From Marinobacter nanhaiticus D15-8W (GTDB lineage Bacteria; Pseudomonadota; Gammaproteobacteria; Pseudomonadales; Oleiphilaceae): a stretch of 64,000 nt of DNA. The notes under the pieces are model-generated. The model made no database searches. It worked only from the letters and a program-made list of their open reading frames with translations, and was not told the origin of the DNA. The DNA is taken from the NCBI RefSeq assembly GCF_036511935.1, contig NZ_AP028878.1, positions 4,774,001-4,838,000 of the forward strand, in the 5' to 3' direction. Made by a program: the position numbers and the translations under genes. Positions 9,367-18,174 of this stretch are shown here, piece after piece; the first letter of the stretch is position 1, and each line of letters starts with the position of its first letter.

Positions 9367-10938
9367 ATGACTGAAGCCATCTGGATTTTCTTTGCCTTCA
9401 CCCTTGGCCTGCTCGCCCGTTCCGCCGGCTTACCCCCGCTGGTTGGCTACCTGATCGCCGGCTTTGTGCTCAACAGCCTCGCCAGTCAGTTCGGCCTGCC
9501 AGCCGAGAGCAGCGAAATGCTCGATCACCTGGCTCACCTGGGCGTCCTGTTACTGCTCTTTACAGTCGGCCTGAAGCTGAAGTTCCGTTCGATTTTCCGA
9601 CCCGAAGTCATCGGCGGCGGCCTCGCGCACTTTGCCATTACCTGCCTGGTGTTCGTACCCGGCCTCTACCTGTTCCTCGGCCTGGGCGGTATGGAAGCAC
9701 TGATGCTCGCCATCGCCCTATCCTTCTCGAGTACAGTGCTGGCCGCCAAAGTACTGGAATCGAAACAGGAGCTGCGCGCCTTTCACGGTCGGGTGGCCAT
9801 CGGCATCCTCATCGTCCAGGACCTGATTGCACTGGTCGTGATGAGCCTGACGGCCGGCCATACGCCGTCCATCTATGCGCTGCTGGTGTTCGCCCTTCCC
9901 TTGTTGCGCCCGTTGTTGTTCCGACTGATGGACGCCACCGGTCATGACGAACTGTTGGTATTGCTGGGTCTGATGCTGGCCCTGGCGGTTGGTGGTATCG
10001 GCTTCGAGATGGTCGGACTGAGCTCGGAACTGGGCGCCCTGTTGGTGGGTGCACTTCTTGCCAAGCATCCCCGGGCGGTGGAACTGTCCAACTCCCTCTG
10101 GAGTGTGAAGGAGGTCTTCCTGGTGGGCTTTTTCCTGCAGATCGGCATGAATGGTCTGCCGGACGACCACGCGCTATTGTTCGCAGTCGTCGCCGCTTGC
10201 CTACTGCCGCTCAAGGGCCTGCTATTCTTCTTCCTGCTGCTGGCTTTCCGACTGCGCTCCCGCAGCAGTTTCCTGTCCAGCCTGCTACTGACCAACTACA
10301 GCGAATTCGGCCTGATCCTGGCAAGCGTGGCACTGCCCCAATGGCTGGTGCCCCTGGCCCTGACGGTCGCGCTGTCGTTTATCCTTTCCGCGCCTATCAA
10401 CCGTCTGGCACACCCGCTCTACGCCCGCATGAGCCGCTACATAGACCCGTTGGAAAGCAGCAAGCGCCACCCGGACGAACAGCCCATTTCCCTGGGCAGC
10501 ACGCGGGTACTGATCATCGGCATGGGCCGTACCGGCACCGCCGCCTATGACGAGCTCCGGGATACCGAGCCTCACCTGATGGGTCTGGATTCCGACCCGG
10601 CACGCCTGAAAGGCCACCGCGAGGCAGGTCGCCATGTGTTCTTCGCCGACGCGGAGGACTTCAACTTCTGGCAGACCCTGAACATGCCGCACCTGGAGGC
10701 CGTGATCCTGTGCCTGCATGACATCGAGGGTAAGAAGATTGCCGCTCGCAAGCTGCGGGAACGCGGCTTCAAAGGCTTTATCGCTTCCCACACGCTACAT
10801 GTGGATGAAGTGCCGCAAATCCTGGAGGCCGGGGCCGATAACGCCTACCTGACCATGAACGAGACCGGTGTTGCCCTGGCCGGCCATGTACAGCAGAAAC
10901 TGAGCCTGCCACTCAGGGGCGTCCCGACGGAGAGCTAG
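9367..10938 (+). CDS. Kef-type cation/proton antiporter with RCK domain
   Basis: About 523 residues. Residues 1-370 are strongly hydrophobic, with around 12 membrane helices and the CPA2 pattern (PLVGYLIAGFVL, LLLFTVGLKLKF, LSFSSTVLAAKVLE, ELGALLVGALLAKHP). A C-terminal TrkA-N/RCK domain begins near RVLIIGMGRTGTAAYDEL, a Rossmann nucleotide-binding loop. The family moves K+ or Na+ in exchange for H+ and is often gated by NAD(H) or glutathione adducts. The reading frame is open further upstream, but only to a TTG without a ribosome binding site. ATG 9367 (MTEAIWIFF) is preferred because it begins right at the first helix. Confidence 0.86.
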   Translation: MTEAIWIFFAFTLGLLARSAGLPPLVGYLIAGFVLNSLASQFGLPAESSEMLDHLAHLGVLLLLFTVGLKLKFRSIFRPEVIGGGLAHFAITCLVFVPGLYLFLGLGGMEALMLAIALSFSSTVLAAKVLESKQELRAFHGRVAIGILIVQDLIALVVMSLTAGHTPSIYALLVFALPLLRPLLFRLMDATGHDELLVLLGLMLALAVGGIGFEMVGLSSELGALLVGALLAKHPRAVELSNSLWSVKEVFLVGFFLQIGMNGLPDDHALLFAVVAACLLPLKGLLFFFLLLAFRLRSRSSFLSSLLLTNYSEFGLILASVALPQWLVPLALTVALSFILSAPINRLAHPLYARMSRYIDPLESSKRHPDEQPISLGSTRVLIIGMGRTGTAAYDELRDTEPHLMGLDSDPARLKGHREAGRHVFFADAEDFNFWQTLNMPHLEAVILCLHDIEGKKIAARKLRERGFKGFIASHTLHVDEVPQILEAGADNAYLTMNETGVALAGHVQQKLSLPLRGVPTES

Positions 10939-10962
10939 TGCCCGTTAACAAGGACTACCTGG

Positions 10963-11415
10963 CTAACCCGGGCGGTGACCATGACTACCTGGCACGTGGT
11001 TATCGCTGTCGTCGGTTGCCGCCTCCATGCGGTCCAGCTCATTGAGTATGCCGCAATCCCGGGCCGCCTGCTCTTCGTGGCACTGGTCCTGGATGAGCTC
11101 CAACTGATTGGCTAACTGGTTGAGTTCGTTGATGCGCTGGCGTACATGTTCGAGATGTTCCGCCAGCAACTGGTTGGCCTCGCCGCAGCGGGCCTCCGGG
11201 TTTTCTCGCAGATCCAGCAGGTGGCGCACTTCCTCCAGCGTCATATCGAGCGAACGGCAGTTCGCGATGAAGCGTAATCGATCAACGTAGGAGGGACCGT
11301 AATCCCGGTAGTTGGAATCGCTGCGCTGGGGTGAGGGAATGAGCCCGATACGCTCGTAATAGCGGATGGTTTCCTGGGTAAAGCCGGTTTCCGATGCCAA
11401 CGCGCCGATTCGCAT
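10963..11415 (-). CDS. cadR: MerR-family regulator, CadR/PbrR type
   Basis: The N-terminal winged helix-turn-helix (MRIGALASETGFTQETIRYY) is typical MerR. The metal-site cysteines expected in CadR/PbrR proteins are present: Cys in EARCGEANQL (distal to the HTH) and the pair in DQCHEEQAARDCGIL. The C-terminus ends with a short His-containing tail (HVPGSHGHRPG), as in CadR. The likely inducer is Cd(II) or Pb(II). No cadmium exporter is adjacent, so the target is elsewhere or the gene is an orphan. The start at 11415 has a perfect GGAGGA site; the frame is open further upstream. It follows ybaK on the same strand after 38 bp. Confidence 0.82.
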   Translation of the reverse strand: MRIGALASETGFTQETIRYYERIGLIPSPQRSDSNYRDYGPSYVDRLRFIANCRSLDMTLEEVRHLLDLRENPEARCGEANQLLAEHLEHVRQRINELNQLANQLELIQDQCHEEQAARDCGILNELDRMEAATDDSDNHVPGSHGHRPG

Positions 11416-11453
11416 GGCTCCTCCGTCAATTCGTCCAATCTGCCCGGGGCCGA

Positions 11454-11924
11454 TCAATCCTGGGAAATGGGCGCAAAGATGCCGCCGGTCAGCTGCGCCA
11501 GATCCGACGCCGCCAGCTCGATCTCGAGCCCGCGCCGGCCGGCACTGACGTAGACGATATCGAAGTCCTGCGCGGAGGCATCGATCACCGTACGCAGGCG
11601 CTTCTTCTGCCCCAGTGGACTCACGCCGCCCAAAACGTAACCGGTCGAGCGCTCCACGTCCCTGGCATCCGCCATCGCCGCTTTCTTTGCGCCGGCAGCC
11701 TTGGCCAGCTGTTTCAGGTTCAGCTTGCCCGTAACGGGCACGATACCCACGGCCAGTGCCTGGCCGTCGAGCTGCACCACCAGGGTCTTGAAGACCCGCT
11801 CCGGCGCCAGGCCAAGCTTATTGGCCGCTTCCTCACCGTAACTCTCGGCATTGGCATCATGTTCGTACGCGTGAATTTCAAAGGCAACCTTCGCCTTGCG
11901 GGCCTGCTCGATTGCGGGCGTCAT
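11454..11924 (-). CDS. ybaK: Cys-tRNA(Pro)/Cys-tRNA(Cys) deacylase YbaK
   Basis: At 156 residues it has the family length. YbaK hydrolyses cysteine mischarged onto tRNA(Pro), a proofreading task in trans of prolyl-tRNA synthetase. Signatures visible are VFKTLVVQLDG near residue 44, VPVTGKLNLKQLAKAAGAKKAAMAD (the catalytic Lys region) and GYVLGGVSPLGQKKRLRTVID near residue 95. The gene lies 18 bp after the channel gene on the same strand and 38 bp before cadR, so the three may form one transcript. Confidence 0.93.
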   Translation of the reverse strand: MTPAIEQARKAKVAFEIHAYEHDANAESYGEEAANKLGLAPERVFKTLVVQLDGQALAVGIVPVTGKLNLKQLAKAAGAKKAAMADARDVERSTGYVLGGVSPLGQKKRLRTVIDASAQDFDIVYVSAGRRGLEIELAASDLAQLTGGIFAPISQD

Positions 11925-11942
11925 CCTATTCCTCTCCTGTCA

Positions 11943-13904
11943 TCAGGCCGTCCCCATGACTACCAACTGGTCCCCCGGTTGCAGGTTGAGTCTGGTGTCG
12001 CGCCCCGGGTTCATTTCCAGCCAACGCCCATCCTCGTCCTGTTTCGCGCGGAATACGCCCAGCGCTGTTTCGCCGCGGGCGCCGGCCGTCTTTTCGAAGG
12101 CCGCAAAATCCGCCCCAGCGGGCAGCTCGAACTCATCCGGACTGCGCATCATGATCTCAGCCCCACCGGGCGTGAACAGCTCGTCCAGCACCACCCGCAG
12201 CTCCCGCCGCAAGGCGACCTGGGCCAGGATGTGACTGAGGATCATCGAGCTCACCAGGGTTTCGTTCTGGTTGGTGACCAGCAGGGTTTCGTTGTCCGGG
12301 TCGCTCAATTCCATCACGACCTGGGGCGGATCCTCCACCGAGGCCAGCACCTCCTGCAGCTGCAGATAGCCCATCATGGTCCGGGCGTCGGCCTCTTCGC
12401 CAGTGGAGAGACGGTCGCTACTGAGCAGGAATATCGCATCGTAACCGGCCGGATCCACCCGGCGCAGCTCCTCTTCCACCGCGAAGTCAGCCATTAGCTG
12501 GCGATGGCTGACTTCAGATTCCGCAGGCAGGTAACGGGCGATTTCATTTTCACGCATCTCCACCGGGAGTATCGATACCAGATCCACCTCGTAGGTATGG
12601 TTCGGGTAGCGCGCCATCTCGGCCAGTAGCGCGGGCACACGGCGGTTCCAGCCCAAAATCAACACCCGGTGCCGCGGACCGCTCTGCCTGACGGGCAGCC
12701 TTTTACCGGCGTGGCGCTCGACAAGTTCGAGACGGGCCCGCCCCCTGGTTTCACCCGGCTCCATCGGGTGGGTATCGTCATAGTCACGGGCCATGACGAT
12801 GATCCGATCCTCGTCGGTAATGCGAGTATCGGACGGCGCATTCAGCATCACATTCCAGCCGTTTCCAGCGCGTTCAAGTAAACCCAGGACAACGGCGTCT
12901 GGACAGTTCTGGGCAAACTCCCCCAATGTCTGACCCGAGGCGATATCGCCGGAGCGCACGAATATATCGTTGCCGAACCGAGCCGTGAGCAACTCGTTCA
13001 GCACCTCCGAAAGGCCAGGATGCAACAGGGTCTGGACCAGTAAACGGCTGATCATGGCATCACTGGCAATGACTTCGAGTGGGCCAGGGTAGGCGCGCTC
13101 AACAACGGCCTGCTTGCGGATGTCCTCGATCTCCGCCACCACATACGGCAGCTTGGCGTGCAGATACTGGGCCTGGGAGGTCATGGACAGCAGCGCCTTG
13201 ACGGTTCCCACGTCAGAGGTCACCAGGCTGTCCGGCCCATGGGACGAGCTAGGCACAATCACCGCGGCCGCGTCCAGACAGGCCACGCGGTGCAACGCCT
13301 CCGGCTGAAGCGGTGTACCGGAGCGCAATACGATCTGGCGTGCGCGCCGGCCGATATCCCGTTCGTTGCGCAGACTCAGCGTTTGGGCCGAGGTCACTTC
13401 GTCGGACAGGACCACCAGACGGAGGCGCTTGGTGGCATGACGTTCAAGGAACCGTTTGACCCGACCGCTAGATGCCAGCAATTCCTGCAGGATAGGCACA
13501 GTCCGGCTGGTCCAGCCCAGCACCACCACGTGGTTGCGCAGGGTGACCGGCGTCAGTCCCCGCTCCAGATCGGTCATCTTGGCGATCAGGGAACGGGTGA
13601 GGATCGCCACCAGGGTACCCATGAACACGACGTAGCCGGTGACCGTCAACATCGTCGACACCAGCCTGCGCCAGTCGCCCTCGTCATCCCCCAGGTAACC
13701 GGGATCGGTCAAGCGCAGGAACGCCCACCACACCGCGTCTCCCAGATCCTGGAAGGAATCCGCCCCGGGCCAGACCAGCAGGCCACCGATCAGCGATATC
13801 AGGCCAATGCCGATACCCACCACCAGCAACTGGAACAGCGCGCCCTTCACGAACTGGCGTTCGACGATGTACTTAACACGGTCAAGCAGTGACAACGGCA
13901 GCAT
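11943..13904 (-). CDS. CASTOR/POLLUX-like ion channel with RCK-type domains
   Basis: The 653-residue protein starts with two to three membrane helices (FQLLVVGIGIGLISLIGGLL and LTVTGYVVFMGTLVAIL). Between them is a pore-like loop (WWAFLRLTDPGYLGDD). Two cytoplasmic Rossmann/RCK-like regions follow, beginning LRNHVVVLGWTSRTVPIL and HRVLILGWNRRVPALL. This matches the CASTOR/POLLUX/DMI1 family, known in plants as nuclear cation channels needed for symbiotic calcium signalling. Bacterial members are hardly studied. The start at 13904 has the site GGAGAAGGAA; an upstream in-frame start at 13961 has no such site. The substrate ion is not deducible. Confidence 0.82.
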   Translation of the reverse strand: MLPLSLLDRVKYIVERQFVKGALFQLLVVGIGIGLISLIGGLLVWPGADSFQDLGDAVWWAFLRLTDPGYLGDDEGDWRRLVSTMLTVTGYVVFMGTLVAILTRSLIAKMTDLERGLTPVTLRNHVVVLGWTSRTVPILQELLASSGRVKRFLERHATKRLRLVVLSDEVTSAQTLSLRNERDIGRRARQIVLRSGTPLQPEALHRVACLDAAAVIVPSSSHGPDSLVTSDVGTVKALLSMTSQAQYLHAKLPYVVAEIEDIRKQAVVERAYPGPLEVIASDAMISRLLVQTLLHPGLSEVLNELLTARFGNDIFVRSGDIASGQTLGEFAQNCPDAVVLGLLERAGNGWNVMLNAPSDTRITDEDRIIVMARDYDDTHPMEPGETRGRARLELVERHAGKRLPVRQSGPRHRVLILGWNRRVPALLAEMARYPNHTYEVDLVSILPVEMRENEIARYLPAESEVSHRQLMADFAVEEELRRVDPAGYDAIFLLSSDRLSTGEEADARTMMGYLQLQEVLASVEDPPQVVMELSDPDNETLLVTNQNETLVSSMILSHILAQVALRRELRVVLDELFTPGGAEIMMRSPDEFELPAGADFAAFEKTAGARGETALGVFRAKQDEDGRWLEMNPGRDTRLNLQPGDQLVVMGTA

Positions 13905-14393
13905 GCAGATTCCTTCTCCCAGTGTTCGGTACCGGCGTCGTGGCAGGTTTAACGGCGGCAAATCATCATGTTAGCAAAGCGTAAAGTGGTCAAGCCTGGC
14001 CTGTGGCCGGCGCCAAGACGCGCGTTGTTCATGTTTTAGTACGTCAATTTGATTTACACACATAGGTTTATTCCAAACCCACACATCCGCAACTCGTTGT
14101 AAATGCGAATTTTCGGCAAATGGCATCAAAAATGCTCCGGATTCGGCGGAGTCACCTTTAGGCCACGGGGTAATCAAAATGACAAGGGCCTGACGACTCA
14201 GGGAGCATCCCTCCAATCTCCGCTGTCCTGTATTTCTCGCGATTGAGGCGATAACGCTGTCTCCCCGAAAGCCCTGTCCGGATCATCGACGGCACCATCA
14301 ATCGTCAGCCGCCGGGCTTTCTTCGACAGAGTCCCGTGCCACGACAGGCACGTGGACGCGTTTGCCAACAAAGAACGCTATTGGTAGCAAACT
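13905..14393. other. 489-bp gene-free region between divergent genes
   Basis: It separates the leftward channel gene from the rightward VpsR-like regulator, so it should hold both promoters. TGGCATCAAAAATGCT at 14121-14136 (+) keeps the GG and GC of a sigma-54 promoter but has three mismatches elsewhere, so it is only a weak candidate. A short reverse open frame at 13971-14216 has no family features and is not called. Confidence 0.5.
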
Positions 14394-15794
14394 ATGCAGA
14401 CAAATAAGAATCTGCTCTGGCTTGCTCCCGGCAACACATTGGTATCGCCCGGGAACGATCTGGCCACCAAATGGACCATCATACCCATCAACATCCTTCA
14501 TCCGCCCCGGCGACGACGTAGCTCGCTACCGCCGGTGCGGGTCGGCATCATCGACCTGACCCGGTTCGAGGTAGAACTCTATCGTTACCTGGAAGCCTGG
14601 GTGGGGCACCTACAGCCTACCCAGTGGATCGGTCTGCTAGACGCCAAACCCGAACAAACCGGCGCCCTGGCAGAGATCGTTACCGACTTCTGTGCGGATT
14701 ACCATACCGAGCCGTACGACCAGCTGCGACTGGATTATGCCCTGGGGCACCTTTGGGGGATGGCGGAACTCCAGGTGCGGCGCAATGGTGGGGGCCAGAA
14801 CCCGTTTAAACATCGAACGCTCGAGGGCGCATCGCCGGCTATCCGCCGTACCCGAGAACTGCTACGACGCTATGCCCACACACTGGACCCGGTATTGATT
14901 ACCGGCGAGAGTGGTACCGGCAAGAATGCCGCCGCCCGCTTCCTGCACGATCAATCCGAAGTTCGTCAGGGGCCGTTCATCACCGTCAACTGTGCGGCGC
15001 TGCCCCCTACACTGACCCAGAGCGAGTTATTCGGCCACGAAAAAGGGGCTTTCACCCACGCCCTGACCGCCCGGGCGGGCCGCGTCGAGCAAGCGGACGG
15101 GGGCAGCCTGGTTTTTCGGGATATCGATGAGCTCCACCCGGAGCAGCAATCAGCGTTATTGCGCTTCTTGCAGGAAGGCCAGGTCGAACGCCTCGGCAGC
15201 CACCGGCCACGCAAAGTGCAGGTGCGGGTTATTGCCACCAGTTCCCGTCCCCTCGAAAAACTGGTGAACACCGGCGAATTCCGCTCTGACATGTACTATC
15301 GCCTTGGCAGCCTCCAGGTCCAATTACCCCCTCTTCGCGATCGTCTGGAGGACTTGCCATTGCTGGCCGAAGCCATCCTCGCGTCGTCGGGCAGTCCGGT
15401 AAACCAACGCGGCAAACGCTTGGGGGAAGAGGCCTTACGCAGCCTGTTGCTGCATTACTGGCCGGGCAACTTGCGTGAATTGGAGAACCGCTTGCGCAGG
15501 GCGATGGTATTGGGGGAAGGCGACACGATCAGCCCCGGAGACCTCGGTCTAGCGGGACCGGAGACCGCCAGCGCCTCGCTGCCTCACCTCTCCCTGGCAC
15601 GCTTCCGGGCGCGCGCCGAGCGTGAAGCGATCACTCACTGCCTCAACCTCTCCAACCACAATGTGTCTGCGGCCGCCCGGCTACTGCAGATCTCGCGGCT
15701 TTCACTGTATCGACTTATGGAGAAGCACGGCACCAAGCCGGCACTCACGGCATCCAATCCCCACTCGTTCAAGCGGAAAAGAGGTCTGTCATGA
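14394..15794 (+). CDS. VpsR-like enhancer-binding-type regulator with degenerate AAA+ domain
   Basis: The 466-residue protein has three parts. Residues 1-130 resemble a receiver domain without a clear phosphoacceptor site. Residues 140-370 are a sigma-54 activator AAA+ domain: Walker A TGESGTGKN near 169-177 and arginine finger RSDMYYRL near 296-303. A Fis-type helix-turn-helix near 430-455 ends the protein (NVSAAARLLQISRLSLYRL). Two motifs are altered. GAFTGA reads GAFTHA (217-222), and Walker B reads LVFRDIDEL instead of LFLDEIGEL, losing the first acidic residue. VpsR of Vibrio shows this kind of decay and works as a c-di-GMP-responsive activator with sigma-70; that reading is inferred here. 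The gene overlaps the barrel gene by 4 nt. Confidence 0.82.
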   Translation: MQTNKNLLWLAPGNTLVSPGNDLATKWTIIPINILHPPRRRRSSLPPVRVGIIDLTRFEVELYRYLEAWVGHLQPTQWIGLLDAKPEQTGALAEIVTDFCADYHTEPYDQLRLDYALGHLWGMAELQVRRNGGGQNPFKHRTLEGASPAIRRTRELLRRYAHTLDPVLITGESGTGKNAAARFLHDQSEVRQGPFITVNCAALPPTLTQSELFGHEKGAFTHALTARAGRVEQADGGSLVFRDIDELHPEQQSALLRFLQEGQVERLGSHRPRKVQVRVIATSSRPLEKLVNTGEFRSDMYYRLGSLQVQLPPLRDRLEDLPLLAEAILASSGSPVNQRGKRLGEEALRSLLLHYWPGNLRELENRLRRAMVLGEGDTISPGDLGLAGPETASASLPHLSLARFRARAEREAITHCLNLSNHNVSAAARLLQISRLSLYRLMEKHGTKPALTASNPHSFKRKRGLS

Positions 15795-16861
15795 ATTCCG
15801 GATCTGTCATGAAACGTATTGCCCTGCTCTCTGCGTTCACAAGTATAAGCCTAACCTCCTTTTCCGCAGGCGGTCAGGAAACCGCCTCCGAGAACGAGGA
15901 AGAGGCCGAGCGTATCCAGGAGAAGGCCAGCGAGATCGCTTCGATCACCACTGACCGGGGGATCGTGACCCGGCCGGGTCGGTTCGTGATCGAACCGGCG
16001 TTTTCCTACGCCAACAGCAACTCCACCGTGGTGGCTATTGAGGGCTACACGGTCGTACCCGCTTTGCTCGTGGGGCTGATCAACATTTCCGAAGTACAGC
16101 GGGATATCTTTGTGGGCGCCCTAACGATGAAGTACGGCATCACCAGTCGTTTGGAGACTACGGTGCGTGTTCCCTATCTGGATATCCACGAAGACCTGCG
16201 CGAGCGCCAGGCCTTCCAGGGTACTCCGGTGGACACGCTGACCGAGTCGTCCGGCGAGGGCCTCGGGGATGTCGAGGCGACCATCCGCTATCAGTTCAAT
16301 GACGGCCTTGCCGGCTGGCCCTACATTCTGGGCACCCTGCGGGTGAAGGCGCCAACAGGAGAAGGGCCGTACGACGTGGATCGCCGGATACTGGTGGATA
16401 GTGAAGGGAATCCGATTGGGGTAGCCTTCGCCGAGCGTCCTACGGGGGCGGGCTACTGGGGAGTCGAACCCGGACTGTCCTTTATTTACCCCTCTGACCC
16501 TGCGGTCCTGTTCGGCAATGTCAGCTACACCTACACCATCGAGGAGGATGAAGGTATCGAGAATGGGGGCACCATCGACCCTGGCAACATCGTGCGCTTT
16601 GGGTTCGGAATGGGCTTTGCCTTTAATGAACGCACGTCTTTCAGCCTGGGCTATGACCACTCCGTTATTCCAAAGACCGATGTCGAATTCGATAACGATC
16701 TGAACAATGCCGAGTTTGACCGGATCCAGGTTGGCTCGCTGGCTTTTGGCTTGTCCCAACAACTGACTCGGGATACCAGCCTGAGTCTCTCAGTCAGCGT
16801 GGGCGTTACCGAGAATGCGCCGACGACTGAACTCACCCTGAAGCTGCCCGTGGCCTTCTGA
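15791..16861 (+). CDS. Outer-membrane beta-barrel, FapF-like
   Basis: 356 residues. A signal peptide ends near FSAGG. A highly charged helical segment follows (ENEEEAERIQEKASEIA, about residues 36-52) and could be a coiled coil or plug. From RPGRFVIEPAFSYANSNS on, alternating beta-strand patterns run to a C-terminal aromatic ending, LPVAF, the usual signal for barrel insertion. A short N-terminal helix plus a barrel resembles FapF, the exporter of Pseudomonas Fap fibres; it could also be a general transporter of the phenol meta-pathway barrel group. It is translationally coupled to the regulator (ATGA, 15791-15794), with AGAGG before this ATG. It converges on the C39 operon with a 32-bp gap. 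Confidence 0.68.
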   Translation: MNSGSVMKRIALLSAFTSISLTSFSAGGQETASENEEEAERIQEKASEIASITTDRGIVTRPGRFVIEPAFSYANSNSTVVAIEGYTVVPALLVGLINISEVQRDIFVGALTMKYGITSRLETTVRVPYLDIHEDLRERQAFQGTPVDTLTESSGEGLGDVEATIRYQFNDGLAGWPYILGTLRVKAPTGEGPYDVDRRILVDSEGNPIGVAFAERPTGAGYWGVEPGLSFIYPSDPAVLFGNVSYTYTIEEDEGIENGGTIDPGNIVRFGFGMGFAFNERTSFSLGYDHSVIPKTDVEFDNDLNNAEFDRIQVGSLAFGLSQQLTRDTSLSLSVSVGVTENAPTTELTLKLPVAF

Positions 16862-16893
16862 CCCCCGTCTGCCGGGTATTGAGGACGTAGAAA

Positions 16894-17457
16894 CTAGCGA
16901 CTCGGCGATTGAAGGAACTGATCGCCGAATCGCTCTGATAGACGTCCGGCCCGTCCGACGTTGTCGAGCTTGATGTTCAGCGAACGGATGTTCTGGATGA
17001 CGCGTTCGTTCATGTCATTCTGGATGCGTGTGACCCAACTGCCATTGCGTAATTCGGTCGCCGATATTACGGCGCCAGCCACGTCCGCCGGTGTGGTGAC
17101 GGTCGGCGTTCCACCGGTGGATGGAGCCGTCACTATGCGAGCGACCTCGACGCGCTCGATGTGCTGCTCGACAGGGCCTTCACTCAAGGGCCGGTTCAGG
17201 TTCGGAATCAGCAGGCGATTGATAATTTCGATCTGACCATCAATTGCGACGACCTGTTCCAGACCAATCTCGATTTCCATATGGCCCAGGCGAAAACCAC
17301 CGCGCTGCTGATCCAGTGCCGGCTCATCCAATCGCGGCGACGTTTTGCTCCAGTCAGCGCTCCATACGGGGTTGGCTAAGGCGGCTCCAAGGACGATGAG
17401 TAAAGTCGCCGCGTGACGGCCAACCGGGTGCCTTGCTGAAAGGCTGTTGTTTTTCAT
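16894..17457 (-). CDS. Exported protein of the C39-peptidase operon with Gly-Gly motif
   Basis: 187 residues with a signal peptide (ATLLIVLGAALANPVWSA). It is followed by LDEPALDQQRGGF, which resembles the double-glycine processing motif cut by C39 peptidases: hydrophobic and acidic positions, then GG. The remainder has beta-rich, Val/Ile/Asn-containing stretches (IEIGLEQVVAIDGQIEIINRLL and NGSWVTRIQNDMNERVIQNI). No enzyme motif is visible and I do not recognise a named family. It is the last gene of the leftward operon, directly after the peptidase, so it may be the substrate or partner, in a position like FapE. ATG 17457 has GGAG upstream; a GTG at 17469 would overlap the peptidase gene. 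Confidence 0.7.
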   Translation of the reverse strand: MKNNSLSARHPVGRHAATLLIVLGAALANPVWSADWSKTSPRLDEPALDQQRGGFRLGHMEIEIGLEQVVAIDGQIEIINRLLIPNLNRPLSEGPVEQHIERVEVARIVTAPSTGGTPTVTTPADVAGAVISATELRNGSWVTRIQNDMNERVIQNIRSLNIKLDNVGRAGRLSERFGDQFLQSPSR

Positions 17458-17462
17458 GATTG

Positions 17463-18158
17463 TCACCACTCCACGCCTAAAGGTGCAAAAAGGGTCGCGC
17501 CCCCCACCGAAGGCTCGCCCACTGACTGTTCATCGATGGGCGCCCGCGCCACCTGCTCCCACTCACGGTTACGATTGAACCTTGCCCGACCTTCCGGTAA
17601 ATGACTGCGGATAACGAAAGCGATGCCGTCCCAGCGCTCCATAAACTCTGCATAGGTAAAAACCTTCAGTCCGCGGGCAGGATCACCAATCAGGACTTCC
17701 CGGTCCGAAATACCTTTTACGATCACGAAGTGACGAAATCCGTCCATATCCAGTAATACCACCAGCGGGATTCGGACAGCCTCTCGGAGCTGTTCCAGTG
17801 CCATGCGGAAACCGTCTGCCACAAACCCTTGATCTTCGAGGTAGCGTTTCATATCCAGCATCGAGAAACCCTGGCGACGAACTTTCTCCTCATCGGCAAG
17901 GGCGAGCATCGATGAAAACACGGTCTGTTCGGATACCGGGTGGTCATAGTGATAGGTCAGCAGCGAAGCGATTGCGGCCGAGCCACAGCTAAAGTCGTAC
18001 TGCTGTTGTATTACGGTCAGGAAACGGCGTTCCTGGAAGCTGGTTACATTGACCGGCACGTCGCCCCCAAAACCGGGTAGCACCACCGTACCGGCCTGGA
18101 CAATGGGCCCGCAGGCGAACAGCGCCAACAACATCGATGCCGTCAACTTAAGACCCAT
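17463..18158 (-). CDS. C39-family double-glycine peptidase, FapD-like
   Basis: 231 residues, with a signal peptide (ASMLLALFACGPIVQAG) and a single C39 cysteine peptidase domain. The catalytic Cys is in QQQYDFSCGSAA (Cys58, with the oxyanion Gln six residues earlier). The catalytic His is in GFRHFVIVKG and the Asp in VLIGDPARG. Unlike bacteriocin exporters, it has no ABC or membrane domain, so it is a stand-alone periplasmic enzyme. FapD of the Pseudomonas Fap amyloid system has this architecture and a very similar active-site block. It starts 16 bp after the preceding gene and ends 5 bp before the next, so co-transcription is likely. Confidence 0.85.
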   Translation of the reverse strand: MGLKLTASMLLALFACGPIVQAGTVVLPGFGGDVPVNVTSFQERRFLTVIQQQYDFSCGSAAIASLLTYHYDHPVSEQTVFSSMLALADEEKVRRQGFSMLDMKRYLEDQGFVADGFRMALEQLREAVRIPLVVLLDMDGFRHFVIVKGISDREVLIGDPARGLKVFTYAEFMERWDGIAFVIRSHLPEGRARFNRNREWEQVARAPIDEQSVGEPSVGGATLFAPLGVEW

Positions 18159-18174
18159 TGCCCGACTCCCACCG

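Noticed and set aside
13971..14216. Short reverse frame in the divergent control region
   Set aside because: No ribosome binding site, no recognisable family, and a composition that does not match neighbouring genes.
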